Origin: Cognaticolwellia beringensis | GTDB taxonomy: Bacteria > Pseudomonadota > Gammaproteobacteria > Enterobacterales > Alteromonadaceae | Length of the DNA stretch: 64,000 nt | Assembly (NCBI RefSeq): GCF_002076895.1 | Contig: NZ_CP020465.1 | Coordinates: 4,278,001-4,342,000 of the forward strand | Direction: 5' to 3' | Shown: positions 8,177-20,374 of the stretch, piece by piece | Position numbering within the stretch: the first letter of the stretch is position 1 | Layout of the letters: each line of letters opens with the position of its first letter | Position numbers and translations under genes: made by a program | The notes under the pieces: model-generated | The model's input: the letters and a program-made list of their open reading frames with translations, nothing else | The model's database searches: none | What the model was told of the DNA's origin: nothing

Positions 8177-8383
8177 CTAAATTTTAATAAAATAAGGTAT
8201 TGCCACTAAAATTACCCCGACAATAAGCAACATAGTTACACTCGACATAAAATAAGGGAATACAAACAGGGCTAACCCGATGCAAAGCGGAACAATAGCT
8301 TTTTGTTTTTTACCATACATGAAATAACCGATACCAATGCCACCAAACAAAACACTCCAAAGCATTATTGACGAACTATCCAT
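8177..8383 (-). CDS. Small hydrophobic membrane protein
   Basis: A 68-residue protein with two or three membrane segments (about residues 7-21, 30-46 and 49-66) separated by a short positively charged loop (YGKKQKA). No motif identifies a function; similar small proteins are common in gammaproteobacteria and usually annotated as hypothetical or, loosely, as amino-acid transport related. It has an ATG start and a compact, fully hydrophobic composition, which makes a chance reading frame unlikely. The 50-bp repeat array begins 83 bases upstream of its start. Confidence 0.6.
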   Translation of the reverse strand: MDSSSIMLWSVLFGGIGIGYFMYGKKQKAIVPLCIGLALFVFPYFMSSVTMLLIVGVILVAIPYFIKI

Positions 8384-8465
8384 ATTAAAATCACTTATTT
8401 AAAGTTTAAAGAGTCAAGACACCGCTAATATGTCTACTTAGAGCCTGATACTGCTGTGGTAACTT

Positions 8466-8823
8466 CATCGTCGCTCTGCTTGCTGCATCCATTGCACCGC
8501 GACATACCGTACATCCTGTACATCGTCGCTCTGCTGCATCCATGCACCGCGACATACCGTACATCCTGTACATCGTTGCTCTGCTGCATCCATGCACCGC
8601 GACATACCGTACATCCTGTACATCGTCGCTCTGCTGCATCCATGCACCGCGACATACCGTACATCCTGTACATCGTCGCTCTGCTGCATCCATGCAACGC
8701 GACATACCGTACATCCTGTACATCGTCGCTCTGCTGCATCCATGCAACGCGACATACCGTACATCCTGTACATCGTCGCTCTACTGCATCCATGCACCGC
8801 GACATACCGTACATCCTGTACAT
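8466..8823. repeat. Tandem array of seven 50-bp GC-rich units
   Basis: Units begin at 8466, 8521, 8571, 8621, 8671, 8721 and 8771 and end with a last CAT at 8823. The first is 55 bases because of small insertions; the other six are exactly 50 and differ at only a few positions (T/C at 8577, A/C at 8697 and 8747, A/G at 8783). Each unit holds an imperfect hairpin with GCGAC and GTCGC arms around GTAC-ATCCT-GTAC, and a TGCAT-CC-ATGCA palindrome. GC content is clearly above the surroundings. The unit contains no stop codon on either strand, so long repetitive frames run through it; they are probably not genes. Confidence 0.93.
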
Positions 8824-8855
8824 AAAAAATCCAATACAATTGTATTGGATTTTTT
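8824..8855. terminator. Bidirectional terminator after serS
   Basis: A perfect palindrome with arms of AAAAAATCCAATACAA type centred near 8839 and T/A tracts on both sides. It ends serS transcription and separates that gene from the repeat array. Confidence 0.88.
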
Positions 8856-8885
8856 AACAAGCCTACATTAACAAATTAAAATAAA

Positions 8886-10175
<1,290 letters not shown>

Positions 10176-10195
10176 TCACGTGTTTTCTTTGTTAT

Positions 10196-10597
10196 TTACT
10201 TGTTAAAAATAGATACAATATACATGCCTAATGCTGCTGCAAAAATGCACAAGCAAACATTAAGTAATATGTTTATTGTCGCTTTAAATATGTCACCTTG
10301 TTGAATTAATAACAAGGTGTCTAATGAGAAGGTTGAAAAGGTGGTAAATGCGCCTAAAAAGCCAATACCAATCAGTGTTCGATAAACACTGACCTCAATT
10401 ACACCTTGTTCAATTAACCCATAAAGTGCTCCCATGATGAGGGAGCCGGAAATATTAACCGCCAGCGTCGCAAAAGGGAATCCTTTTCCGAGCCAATTTA
10501 AAATTAATTGTGAAATATAAAACCGAAAACTAGCACCAAAAGCACCGCCTAAGGCTACAACTAGGTATAAAGTGAAGTTACTGATGGTATTAGTCAT
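10196..10597 (-). CDS. crcB: Fluoride ion channel CrcB (Fluc)
   Basis: Small dual-topology membrane protein that exports fluoride as a dimer. About 133 residues with four hydrophobic segments, the N-terminal [10 protein letters not shown] block and the diagnostic [10 protein letters not shown] motif around the channel phenylalanines. I chose the ATG at 10597, which overlaps the last codons of rarA; a GTG at 10612 would add five residues. No fluoride riboswitch can be present in front of it because it starts inside rarA, so it is probably translated from the rarA message. Confidence 0.9.
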   Translation of the reverse strand: MTNTISNFTLYLVVALGGAFGASFRFYISQLILNWLGKGFPFATLAVNISGSLIMGALYGLIEQGVIEVSVYRTLIGIGFLGAFTTFSTFSLDTLLLIQQGDIFKATINILLNVCLCIFAAALGMYIVSIFNK

Positions 10598-11945
10598 ATC
10601 GACGTTGGTCACTTTGTTGATTTAACTGATTTAAATAATTTAACTTCTCTCGCAGTTGTTTTTCTAGCCCGCGATCCGTTGGTTGATACAGTGTAGTTTG
10701 GGCGATTTCTTCTGGAAAATAATTCTCGCCTGCCGCAAAGCCCCCGACTTCGTCATGCGCATAGCGATACTCATCGCCGTGCCCCAACTCTTTTGTAATA
10801 GAACTTGTAGAGTTTTTTAAATGTAGCGGTACATCCAAATCGCTGGTTGAAGCTGCCAAGGCTTTTGCTTGGCTAAATGCCATATAAACAGCATTACTTT
10901 TTGGTGCTAATGCCATATAAACAGTAGCTTGCGCTATGGCACGTTCACCTTCACTTGGGCCAACACGTTGAAAAGTATCCCAGGCATTAATAGCTAATTG
11001 CATTGCTCTGGGGTCCGCATTACCAATATCTTCACTCGCGATAGCTAATAATCGACGAGCGACATAAAGTGCGTCGCCGCCACCGGCTAGAATTCGTGCA
11101 TACCAATATAAAGCGGCATCAGGGTTTGAGCCTCGAACTGATTTATGAAAGGCGCTGATCAGATCATAAAAAGCATCGCCACCTTTGTCGTAAAGCGCAA
11201 TTTTATTACCCGCAACTTGAATTAGTTGTTCTTTACTAAGAACTTGTTGGTTATTTTCAATTTTGGTAATTTCTAAACAGTTTTCAAATAAGTTCAGTAA
11301 CCTACGTGCATCACCATTGGCCAACGCAATCAGCTGCTTTTTTGTTTCTTCATCGATAATAACTTCGAGCTGAGAGTTTTTCGTTTGATAAGTTATCGCA
11401 CGCGCAAGTACGTTACTTAGATTACTCTCACTGAGTTTCTTTAAAGTGTATACGCGAGCCCGCGATAATATCGCCTGATTAAGTTCAAATGCAGGGTTTT
11501 CTGTAGTGGCGCCAATAAAAATAATAGTACCGTCTTCAATATGCGGTAAAAATGCATCTTGCTGACTTTTGTTGAAACGGTGAACTTCATCAACAAAGAG
11601 CACGGTTCTGCGTTGTTGATGGATAGCCCGACTTTTTGCGTTTTCAATGGCTTGGCGTATATCTTTAATGCCAGAAGTTACAGCAGAAACCCGCTCAATA
11701 TCGGCATTAGCATGATTTGCAATAATTTCGGCAATGGTGGTTTTTCCGGTACCAGGTGGCCCCCAAAATATAATGGAATGCACCTTACCTTGCTCAATTG
11801 CCAAAGGTAATGGCATACCTTTGGCTAAAATATGTTCTTGGCCTTCGTATTCAGCCAGTGATTTAGGTCTTAATTTTGCAGCTAACGGTTTAAAACGGTC
11901 ATCTTCAGCGAACTCTAAATCAAGCGAGCCATTAGCGTTGGTCAT
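10590..11945 (-). CDS. rarA: Replication-associated recombination protein RarA (MgsA)
   Basis: AAA+ ATPase related to the clamp loader, acting at stalled replication forks. The 451-residue protein has Walker [10 protein letters not shown] (about residue 60), Walker B VDEVHRF (about residue 120), and the C-terminal tetramerisation part ending in the family's [10 protein letters not shown] block. It overlaps lolA upstream by 14 bases and crcB downstream by 8, so it is part of a tight ftsK-lolA-rarA-crcB unit. Confidence 0.96.
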   Translation of the reverse strand: MTNANGSLDLEFAEDDRFKPLAAKLRPKSLAEYEGQEHILAKGMPLPLAIEQGKVHSIIFWGPPGTGKTTIAEIIANHANADIERVSAVTSGIKDIRQAIENAKSRAIHQQRRTVLFVDEVHRFNKSQQDAFLPHIEDGTIIFIGATTENPAFELNQAILSRARVYTLKKLSESNLSNVLARAITYQTKNSQLEVIIDEETKKQLIALANGDARRLLNLFENCLEITKIENNQQVLSKEQLIQVAGNKIALYDKGGDAFYDLISAFHKSVRGSNPDAALYWYARILAGGGDALYVARRLLAIASEDIGNADPRAMQLAINAWDTFQRVGPSEGERAIAQATVYMALAPKSNAVYMAFSQAKALAASTSDLDVPLHLKNSTSSITKELGHGDEYRYAHDEVGGFAAGENYFPEEIAQTTLYQPTDRGLEKQLREKLNYLNQLNQQSDQRRYD

Positions 11946-12693
11946 CTAAATAAACACCTTCAGGAACAGTAAACTTAAATAAATCTGGCTTAGGTGCTTT
12001 ATGTTGATGATTAAGCGTAATAACACTTAATTGACCCGTTGCATCAAGAATATTAAATGCGGAAAGTTCAAGATTATTAGCATTTTTAACAAAGCTCAGT
12101 TCTAAACTTTTAACCCGAGCATTGTCATTATTTGCGGTAACCAAATAACGATTATCGCTAAGTTGGCTTACGCTATAGTCTTGCCATAACTTCGGGTCAT
12201 TGCTAGTGATTAATAAGATAGGCGTATTGGCTATCGCACTTTCTAAGGTATAAACACTTACCTGTTCAACAAAGGGGTCATAAAACCATAAATTTTTGCC
12301 ATCTGACACGATCAGTGACTCATCAGGCATGATTGTTTGCCAATTGACTAAGTTGGGTTTGCTAACAGAGAGTAAACCACTACCTTGCTGTAACTCATTA
12401 CCCGCTTCATCGAATATTTGTTGATTAAACTCCGCACTAAAAAACTCAATTTTTGCTAATTTTTCCATTAATGCATTTTTGCTGGTTTCGGCATTTTCTG
12501 TTGCTGAAATATTTTCGGTACTTTTAGCTATCATCTTTACTGCATTAACCGTTTTATTATCATTTACATCAGAATTTAACTCAGGTACGTCCATATGGTC
12601 ATGACTTGAAGCTAAGCTAGTAGTGGATAATACGGCACTCAATAGCGTTGCAACTACAGCACTACCTTTGATCAATTTTTTCTTGTTTTGCAT
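11932..12693 (-). CDS. lolA: Outer-membrane lipoprotein carrier protein LolA
   Basis: Periplasmic chaperone that ferries lipoproteins from the LolCDE extractor to LolB. A signal peptide (about residues 1-28) is followed by the LolA half-barrel from roughly residue 75 ([20 protein letters not shown], with [17 protein letters not shown] after it). At 253 residues it is about 50 longer than E. coli LolA; the extra length is an Asn/Glu/Thr-rich, probably disordered segment between the signal peptide and the fold (about residues 30-74). It starts 3 bases after the ftsK stop and runs into rarA. Confidence 0.9.
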   Translation of the reverse strand: MQNKKKLIKGSAVVATLLSAVLSTTSLASSHDHMDVPELNSDVNDNKTVNAVKMIAKSTENISATENAETSKNALMEKLAKIEFFSAEFNQQIFDEAGNELQQGSGLLSVSKPNLVNWQTIMPDESLIVSDGKNLWFYDPFVEQVSVYTLESAIANTPILLITSNDPKLWQDYSVSQLSDNRYLVTANNDNARVKSLELSFVKNANNLELSAFNILDATGQLSVITLNHQHKAPKPDLFKFTVPEGVYLDDQR

Positions 12694-12695
12694 GA

Positions 12696-15251
12696 TTAGT
12701 GCTCCTTAATTGGCGGTGGTGCTAATACTTCTCTTGCGCCATTATTGCCAGGTCTAGATACGACACCATTTGACTCCATTTGTTCAACAATACGCGCTGA
12801 ACGGTTGTAACCAATTCTAAATTTACGTTGAATACTGGAAATTGAAACCCGGCGACTTTCGGTGATAAAGGCTAATGCTTCATCATAAAGCGTATCAATT
12901 TCTTCTTCGCTATCGGCGTCGGCTTGTTCACCTGGTAATAAAATATCTTGATCTGTATCACCTGAAAGAATTTCTTCTATGTAATTAGGCTCTGCTCTTG
13001 ATTTCCAGTCATTCACTACCGCATGTACTTCGTGGTCATCAACAAAGGCTCCATGAACACGAATAGGTACCGCTTCACCTGGCGGTAAATAAAACATGTC
13101 ACCCATACCAAGTAATTGATCAGCACCTTGTTGATCTAAGATGATACGAGATTCAATACGAGATTGTACCCTAAGCGCCATTCGTGTAGGAATATTGGCT
13201 TTAATTAAACCGGTAATAACATCGGCTGATGGACGTTGAGTCGCTAAAATCAAGTGAATACCAGCAGCACGCGCTTTTTGCGCTATTCGAGCGATAAGTT
13301 CTTCAACTTTTTTACCTACTATCATCATCATGTCGGCAAATTCGTCAACGATAATAACGATTGATGGTAATTTATCTAAGGTCGGTGGCGTTTGCGTAAA
13401 AGCATCGCTAGGCTGCCACAACGGGTCTATCATGGGCTCGCCTGCAGCAATGGCCTTGGCAACTTTGTCGTTATAGCCTTTAAGGTTTCTAACACCGAGT
13501 TTCGACATTAATTGATAACGTCTCTCCATTTCACCGACACACCAACGAAGCGCGTTAGCGGCTTCTTTCATGTCGGTGACGACTTCTGATAGTAAATGTG
13601 GAATACCATCATACACTGATAATTCAACTTGCTTAGGGTCGATCATTATCATTCGAACATCTTCAGGCGAAGACTTATATAAAATACTGACAATCATGGT
13701 ATTAACCGCAACAGATTTACCTGAACCAGTAGTACCCGCGACTAATAAATGCGGCATTTTAGCGAGATCCGCAATCACCGGTTGACCTGAAATGTCACTA
13801 CCGATAGCCATGGCTAAATTCGATTTTGAATTCGCAAATTTATCACAAGAGATCACATCAGCAAAAAATACGGTTTCACGATGTTTATTGGGTAATTCAA
13901 TACCAATGACTGACTTACCTTCTATAACTTCGACAACACGTACACTTTTAGCAGAAAGTGAACGCGCTAAATCTTTCGATAAGTTAGTAATTTTACTGGC
14001 TTTAACACCGGGGGCTAAGTTGAGCTCGAAACGAGTTATTACTGGGCCTGGGAAGACCCCAACAACTTCGGCTTTGATACCAAACTCCATCAGTTTTGCT
14101 TCAACTAAACGAGAAACTAGGTCAAGTTGTTCTTGATCAATGGGGTTTTCAACTTTGTCTTTGCGATCCAACAAATCTAATGACGGCATATCGTTATAAT
14201 TGGGTTCAGCGGGTTTGTCTTTTTCTAGTTGCTGATAAATTTTATCATGTAATGTTGATGGTTCGTCATCAACAATAATTTTTTCAACCGGTTCAAAGGC
14301 GGCGGCAATTTCGTCATCACTGACATGCTCTTGCACATTCATGGCAAGCGGTTCGCCCATTAACTCATCAATATCTACATAGGGTTCTTTTTCACGCGTG
14401 TTATAGGCGCTGTCATCATCACTTTTAGCAAAAATACTCTCATGCTCGGCTTCACTGATCGTTTCAAGCGCTTTTTTGACTTCGTCTGACTCTTTCTCAA
14501 AAGCGATGTAATGTTCAGTAACATTGTTATCACTTACGCTTGCAGAGGTTTTATGATCAATGTTTAAGTTTTTAGCAGCCGGTTCAGTCTGATTAGATGT
14601 TGACGTTTTTGACTCTTTATCGAGACTTGTACCTAAATGGTATTTGATCAGTGAAGGGATTGTTAAGCTGTATTCAATAGCGTGAATAGCGTACTCCCCT
14701 ACTCTATCGATAGCATTAAGTAATGATATACCGGTTAATAAGACAAAACCTGAACCGCAAAATGTTACAAATAACAGCGTACTTCCAACGAATGAAAAAT
14801 AAGGTAGCAGAGAATTACTTAAAACGTCACCTAGAATACCACCTGCTGAAAAGTAAAAAACATCATCAAAATTCATACTAGCAATCGACGTAATACCGAT
14901 ATAAAACAAAATAAAACCGATAAACTTTAAACCCAGCGTTAAATAATCTAAGCGGATTAATTGATGATATTTTTGAAATAATAACCAGCCGGTAATGGCA
15001 ATAACAAAAGGAAGGCTATAGGCGATTAAACCAAATAAATTTAATAATAAGTCAGATAAATACGCGCCAACCGCACCACCTAAGTTACGTACAGGACTTT
15101 GATAACCGGTTTGTGACCAACCGGGATCGGCGGGGTCAAAACTGAATAAGGCTAGCATGATAAACATAGCAAAAACGCAAGACACTAAAAGTCCTGCTTC
15201 GAGAAGGCGCTGAACGCCATTTAACTTGGGAGATTGGGAAGACAAATGCAC
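12696..15251 (-). CDS. ftsK: DNA translocase FtsK
   Basis: Septal DNA pump that clears and sorts the chromosome terminus and activates XerCD at dif. The 851-residue protein has N-terminal membrane segments (about residues 15-190), an acidic linker that is short compared with E. coli (about 200-340), the alpha/beta motor with Walker A GTTGSGKSVAVN and Walker B VIIVDEFADM, and the C-terminal winged-helix gamma domain (about 785-845) that reads KOPS sites. It lies between lrp and lolA, the conserved order. Confidence 0.96.
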   Translation of the reverse strand: MHLSSQSPKLNGVQRLLEAGLLVSCVFAMFIMLALFSFDPADPGWSQTGYQSPVRNLGGAVGAYLSDLLLNLFGLIAYSLPFVIAITGWLLFQKYHQLIRLDYLTLGLKFIGFILFYIGITSIASMNFDDVFYFSAGGILGDVLSNSLLPYFSFVGSTLLFVTFCGSGFVLLTGISLLNAIDRVGEYAIHAIEYSLTIPSLIKYHLGTSLDKESKTSTSNQTEPAAKNLNIDHKTSASVSDNNVTEHYIAFEKESDEVKKALETISEAEHESIFAKSDDDSAYNTREKEPYVDIDELMGEPLAMNVQEHVSDDEIAAAFEPVEKIIVDDEPSTLHDKIYQQLEKDKPAEPNYNDMPSLDLLDRKDKVENPIDQEQLDLVSRLVEAKLMEFGIKAEVVGVFPGPVITRFELNLAPGVKASKITNLSKDLARSLSAKSVRVVEVIEGKSVIGIELPNKHRETVFFADVISCDKFANSKSNLAMAIGSDISGQPVIADLAKMPHLLVAGTTGSGKSVAVNTMIVSILYKSSPEDVRMIMIDPKQVELSVYDGIPHLLSEVVTDMKEAANALRWCVGEMERRYQLMSKLGVRNLKGYNDKVAKAIAAGEPMIDPLWQPSDAFTQTPPTLDKLPSIVIIVDEFADMMMIVGKKVEELIARIAQKARAAGIHLILATQRPSADVITGLIKANIPTRMALRVQSRIESRIILDQQGADQLLGMGDMFYLPPGEAVPIRVHGAFVDDHEVHAVVNDWKSRAEPNYIEEILSGDTDQDILLPGEQADADSEEEIDTLYDEALAFITESRRVSISSIQRKFRIGYNRSARIVEQMESNGVVSRPGNNGAREVLAPPPIKEH

Positions 15252-15346
15252 ACTCTTATGAAAATTATCATTATAATACTGCTAAAATACCAAACATTAG
15301 CGACGAATAAAACGTAATAGCAAACATTTACCGTGAATAAAGGCTT

Positions 15347-15829
15347 TTAGCGCTTTATCGGCAAGTGATTTGAAGATTTTACCTCTTCCATCACCACATA
15401 AGTTCTACTTTCGCTAACAGCAGGCAACCTTAATAAAGTATTTCCCAATAATTCACGATAAGCGGTCATATCTGCTACACGCGTTTTAAGTAAAAAATCA
15501 AAATTACCTGATACTAAGTGACATTCTTGAATAACGTCTAATTCATGAACCGCCTTAGAAAAGTCGTCAAAAACGTCAGGGCTGGTTTTAGTTAGGGTTA
15601 TTTCAACGATAACTAACAAAGCAGCGTCTAGTTTTTTTGGATTTAAAATGGCTTGATATCCGACAATAAATTTGTCGTTTTCTAACCGTTTTACTCTTTC
15701 TAAACACGGTGTCGCACTTAAACCCACTCTTTTTGAAAGTTCTATATTAGATAATCGGCCATTTTTTTGTAATTCAAATAATATGTTTTTATCAATACGA
15801 TCTATTTTTTTCTCAACTGAAGAACTCAT
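15347..15829 (-). CDS. lrp: Leucine-responsive regulatory protein Lrp
   Basis: Lrp/AsnC-family global regulator that senses leucine and other amino acids. The 160-residue product has the N-terminal helix-turn-helix (KNGRLSNIELSKRVGLSATP, about residues 20-40) and the C-terminal RAM effector domain. The neighbourhood lrp-ftsK-lolA-rarA-serS matches that of the E. coli global Lrp. It is divergent from alanine dehydrogenase with 122 bases between them, so ald is a plausible direct target; an AGGAT-TAT-ATCCT palindrome (15860-15872) lies in that gap. Confidence 0.93.
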   Translation of the reverse strand: MSSSVEKKIDRIDKNILFELQKNGRLSNIELSKRVGLSATPCLERVKRLENDKFIVGYQAILNPKKLDAALLVIVEITLTKTSPDVFDDFSKAVHELDVIQECHLVSGNFDFLLKTRVADMTAYRELLGNTLLRLPAVSESRTYVVMEEVKSSNHLPIKR

Positions 15830-15951
15830 ATATAATTAACTGATAAATTAACTGTTAACAGGATTATATCCTAACAAAATAAAAATAACGACAGGTTAAT
15901 TCGAAACAAAGTGATTATACTAGTTTCATATTTTACAGCAGAGATAAAACT

Positions 15952-17073
15952 ATGATTATTGGCGTACCTAAAGAAATAAAAAACCACGAATACCGTATTG
16001 GCTTAACTCCAGCAGGCGTTAAAGAATTAATTGTTAATGGCCATGACGTTATCGTTGAAAATAATGGTGGTGCAGAAATCGGTTTTGATAATGAACAATA
16101 CATCACAGCCGGTGCTAAAATTATTAATACAGCAGCAGAAATATTTGCAAGCGCTGACATGATTATCAAAGTAAAAGAGCCGCAACCAAACGAATGTAAA
16201 ATGCTTCGTCCTGGCCAAGTTCTTTTTACCTACTTACATTTAGCCCCAGATCCACAGCAAACAGAACTACTTATTGCTTCTGGCGCTACCTGTATTGCTT
16301 ACGAAACAGTAACGCAAAATGGCGGTGGATTACCACTTTTAGCCCCGATGTCTGAAGTAGCTGGCCGTATGTCTATTCAAGCCGGTGCACATGCCTTAGA
16401 AAAAGCACAAGGTGGTTTAGGTGCCTTATTAGGTGGTGTCCCAGGTGTTGCTCCAGCTAAAGTATTAATTGTTGGTGGTGGTGTTGTTGGTACTCAAGCT
16501 GCTCGTATGGCGGTTGGTATGGGTGCTGATGTTACTATTTTAGATCGTTCTTTACCTCGCCTTCGCCAGTTAGATACAGAATTTGATGGCCGTTTAAAAA
16601 CGGTTTACTCAACTGCAGATGCTATGGATCAACTTATTGTTGAAGCTGATTTAGTTATTGGTGCGGTATTAATTCCAGGTGCAGCTGCCCCTAAGTTAGT
16701 GACAGCACAACATATTAAGATGATGAAAAAAGGCGCTGTTATCGTTGATGTAGCCATTGACCAAGGCGGCTGTTTTGAAACTTCTAAAGCTACCACTCAT
16801 CAAGATCCTACTTATGTAGTTGATGAAGTTGTACATTATTGTGTTGCTAATATGCCAGGTGGTGTTGCAAGAACATCGACTATGGCATTAACCAATGCGA
16901 CTATGCCATTTACAGTGACTTTAGCAAACAAAGGCGCTAAGCAAGCGCTACTTGATGATGTGCACTTAATGGCCGGTTTAAATGTTTTAGGTGGAAAAGT
17001 TACTTATAAGCCAGTTGCTGATGTACTGGGTTATGAATATGTTGCACCAGAAGTAGCCATTGCAACGCTGTAA
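15952..17073 (+). CDS. ald: Alanine dehydrogenase
   Basis: NAD-dependent interconversion of L-alanine with pyruvate and ammonium. The 373-residue protein shows the family start MIIGVPKEIKNHEYRIG with substrate-binding Arg15, the Lys in IKVKEP (about 74), the catalytic His in YLHLAPDP (about 96), the Rossmann glycines in IVGGGVVGTQAA, and Asp in VDVAIDQGG (about 270). Single gene with its own terminator, divergent from lrp. A TATACT box at about 15914-15919 is a likely promoter -10. Confidence 0.96.
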   Translation: MIIGVPKEIKNHEYRIGLTPAGVKELIVNGHDVIVENNGGAEIGFDNEQYITAGAKIINTAAEIFASADMIIKVKEPQPNECKMLRPGQVLFTYLHLAPDPQQTELLIASGATCIAYETVTQNGGGLPLLAPMSEVAGRMSIQAGAHALEKAQGGLGALLGGVPGVAPAKVLIVGGGVVGTQAARMAVGMGADVTILDRSLPRLRQLDTEFDGRLKTVYSTADAMDQLIVEADLVIGAVLIPGAAAPKLVTAQHIKMMKKGAVIVDVAIDQGGCFETSKATTHQDPTYVVDEVVHYCVANMPGGVARTSTMALTNATMPFTVTLANKGAKQALLDDVHLMAGLNVLGGKVTYKPVADVLGYEYVAPEVAIATL

Positions 17074-17092
17074 TAGGTTATATAAAATGCTT

Positions 17093-17120
17093 AAAGCCGC
17101 TAATTAATAGCGGCTTTTTT
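17093..17120 (+). terminator. Intrinsic terminator of ald
   Basis: A perfect 10-base stem (AAAGCCGCTA/TAGCGGCTTT) with a 5-base loop and six T at the end. Confidence 0.93.
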
Positions 17121-17295
17121 GTTTTCTAAGTATTAACAACAAAGCAAACTTAAGGCCCGATACCACGTTGATCTGTAAAAATAGCCGTGCAGTTTTGTAA
17201 AATAAATGATTATTTATAATTATTTCTTTGTTGCTCTCTTGAGATAATCACTTAGAATCCCAACTATTAAGACATTAATATATTTTTTGGAGTAG

Positions 17296-18258
<963 letters not shown>

Positions 18259-18261
18259 TCA

Positions 18262-18972
18262 ATGACTCGAGCTATTCCTTGGTTATCGTCGAATAGCTCG
18301 ACTTTCCCCGCATTATCTACCGCTTTAGAAGAACCCAACGGCTTACTCGCTTTTGGCGATGACTTGACACCCCAGCGAATTATTCAAGCCTATCAACAAG
18401 GTATTTTCCCCTGGTTTAGTGATGGCGAGCCAGTGATGTGGTGGAGCCCAAATCCGCGTGGCATTATTAACATCTCTGAACTTAAGGTAAATAAAACGCT
18501 ACAAAAAGTGCTCAATCGAGAAACGTTTACCGTCACACTCAATAAAAACTATAATCAAGTAATTGAATTGTGTGCTGATGCCCCCTTCCGCAAAGAGAAC
18601 ACTTGGATTGTTAATCCAATGATATCCGCTTATAAAACACTTCACAGTCAAGGCAGTTCGCACTCAATTGAAGTTTGGTATAATGAGCATTTAGTTGGTG
18701 GTTTGTACGGTGTGGCTGTGAATGGTTACTTCTCTGGTGAATCGATGTTTTATCGAAAGAGCAATGCCTCAAAAGTCGCCTTAGTGTATTTAGCTCAGTT
18801 ACTAAAATCTATAAATATAGAATTTATAGATTGCCAAATGTTAAATCCTTTTTTAGCAGACATGGGCTGCATAGAAGTTTCTCGACAACAATTTATTACG
18901 CAGCAAATTGCAGCAAAAGCGATTATTCCCCCGGCAAATTTTTGGCAAGCTAGACCCCTAACCTTAGACTGA
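18262..18972 (+). CDS. aat: Leucyl/phenylalanyl-tRNA-protein transferase
   Basis: N-degron enzyme that adds Leu or Phe from aminoacyl-tRNA to proteins with N-terminal Lys or Arg, marking them for ClpAPS. The 236-residue product carries the family blocks GIFPWFSDGEPVMWWSPNPRG near residue 50 (core FPWFSDGEPVMWWSP) and GGLYGVAVNGYFSGESMF near 150. It follows trxB by 3 bases and ends in a terminator. With bpt, clpA and clpS it makes a compact N-degron region. Confidence 0.96.
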   Translation: MTRAIPWLSSNSSTFPALSTALEEPNGLLAFGDDLTPQRIIQAYQQGIFPWFSDGEPVMWWSPNPRGIINISELKVNKTLQKVLNRETFTVTLNKNYNQVIELCADAPFRKENTWIVNPMISAYKTLHSQGSSHSIEVWYNEHLVGGLYGVAVNGYFSGESMFYRKSNASKVALVYLAQLLKSINIEFIDCQMLNPFLADMGCIEVSRQQFITQQIAAKAIIPPANFWQARPLTLD

Positions 18973-19003
18973 TTAACGTTTTTGTTATTTACCGTATCGG
19001 CCT

Positions 19004-19033
19004 GCTTGGGACTTATCATGCCAAGCTTTTTTT
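19004..19033 (+). terminator. Intrinsic terminator of trxB-aat
   Basis: GCTTGG (19004-19009) pairs with CCAAGC (19021-19026), followed by seven T. Confidence 0.8.
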
Positions 19034-19195
19034 GATTGCTTAATCATTATATTTTTAAGGTTATCCAAAAAACCACGGATAAGACATTTAACGACCTGCA
19101 TACAAATTATAAGTATGAATAACCGCTGAAATTTGTTATAAATTTGTTATATAAAATATACCTGTAACATAACGAATTAAATAGCGGTGAATTAA

Positions 19196-20308
19196 TTGAG
19201 AAACAAACGATGTTGGTTTTATTTAATGCTAGTTGTGCTTTATTCAAACTTTGCGTTTTCTTACAATACAACTGGCATTGAGCAAGAGCTAAGTCAGCAA
19301 ATTTCCGTAAATCCTCAAGCCGTATTTTATAAAATTGAAGCGTTATTATCTGATCCTGAATTACCCCTTACATTAAAAACAAAATTGTTAGTTATTCAAG
19401 CTGAGGTTGCTTACATTATTGACCAACCTGAAAAAATTCTTGAATACTCCAAGTCAGCTTTGGCAACAGGTTTACTTAATGAACCCTGGCATACGAGAGT
19501 CCTTATTAGCCAATCAAGAGGTTATTTCCAACGGGGACAATTTAAAGAGTTCTTCGCTACCGCGAATATGGCGGTGCTGAAAGCTGAGCAGTCAAATTTA
19601 TTAAATTATAAGATTGCAGCCCTAGTAGAAAGAGCTTATGCCTATAGTTTGTTAGGAAACAATGCTAAAGCAAGAAAAGACTTAACCCTTGCCATAAAGT
19701 ATCTTGAATTGCTGCCTAGTGTCTTTGATAAAGCCATCATACTTGAACGCTTCAGCTCAGCAAATAAAAGGATAGGCGAAATTGAAATAGCTAAAAAATA
19801 TCAGCTACAAGCAAATGAAATATATATGCAAAATGGCAGCCCACACTATTTATCTATTGGTTATTATAATCTGGCGCGAATCTATCATGAAGTTAAGGAC
19901 TGGCAGCAAGCCAGCGACTGGGTGTTGAAGTCCTACCGAGAAGCTTTAAAAGATAAAAATAAACTCAATCAAGCATTTTCATTATCTAGACTATCAGAGT
20001 ATCAAAATAACTTAGGTAATTTCCTACAAGCCAAAAATTATTTAAATGAAGCAATTATTGCCGCTGATGCCAGTACCTCAGAGCGAGTAAAAATTCATGT
20101 TCGTAAAAATATGGCGACTATTTTATCCCAAAACAAAGAATTTGAAGAAAGTCAAAGCTTACTATTAGAAACTATTATCATGGCAAAAACTTATCAAATG
20201 CAACGTGATCAAATTGAACTAATGCAAATGTTGGCAGAAACATACTATCAACTTAAGGCATTCGAAAAAGCATATTTAACGTTAAAAGAGGCAAATTTAC
20301 TCTATTAA
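19196..20308 (+). CDS. Exported TPR-repeat protein of unknown role
   Basis: A 370-residue protein with a signal peptide (about residues 1-22, MRNKRCWFYLMLVV then a Ser/Ala-rich cleavage region) and a solenoid of about seven to eight degenerate TPR helix pairs (for example KARKDLTLAIKYLELLP and SIGYYNLARIYHEVKDWQQA). It stops after the repeats with no kinase, cyclase or HTH domain. The start is a TTG at 19196 with GGTGA five bases before it; later ATGs would remove the positively charged signal start. It sits alone between aat and bpt and could be periplasmic scaffolding; a truncated TPR sensor is another possibility. Confidence 0.75.
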   Translation: MRNKRCWFYLMLVVLYSNFAFSYNTTGIEQELSQQISVNPQAVFYKIEALLSDPELPLTLKTKLLVIQAEVAYIIDQPEKILEYSKSALATGLLNEPWHTRVLISQSRGYFQRGQFKEFFATANMAVLKAEQSNLLNYKIAALVERAYAYSLLGNNAKARKDLTLAIKYLELLPSVFDKAIILERFSSANKRIGEIEIAKKYQLQANEIYMQNGSPHYLSIGYYNLARIYHEVKDWQQASDWVLKSYREALKDKNKLNQAFSLSRLSEYQNNLGNFLQAKNYLNEAIIAADASTSERVKIHVRKNMATILSQNKEFEESQSLLLETIIMAKTYQMQRDQIELMQMLAETYYQLKAFEKAYLTLKEANLLY

Positions 20309-20374
20309 ATGATCACAGCTACCCGCACAAATTAACGCCCCTTTTGAGTTATTTATACTGAAAACCTCAGTCGT

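Noticed and set aside
8466..8823. Possible CRISPR array
   Set aside because: The repeats abut directly with no unique spacers, and no cas gene is nearby.
8434..8871. Long Cys- and Met-rich reading frames on both strands inside the 50-bp repeat array
   Set aside because: They arise because the repeat has no stop codons; the frames mirror each other and have no ribosome sites, so they are not called as genes.
10598..10700. Fluoride riboswitch ahead of crcB
   Set aside because: crcB starts inside the end of rarA, so the upstream DNA is coding, and no riboswitch-like fold was seen.
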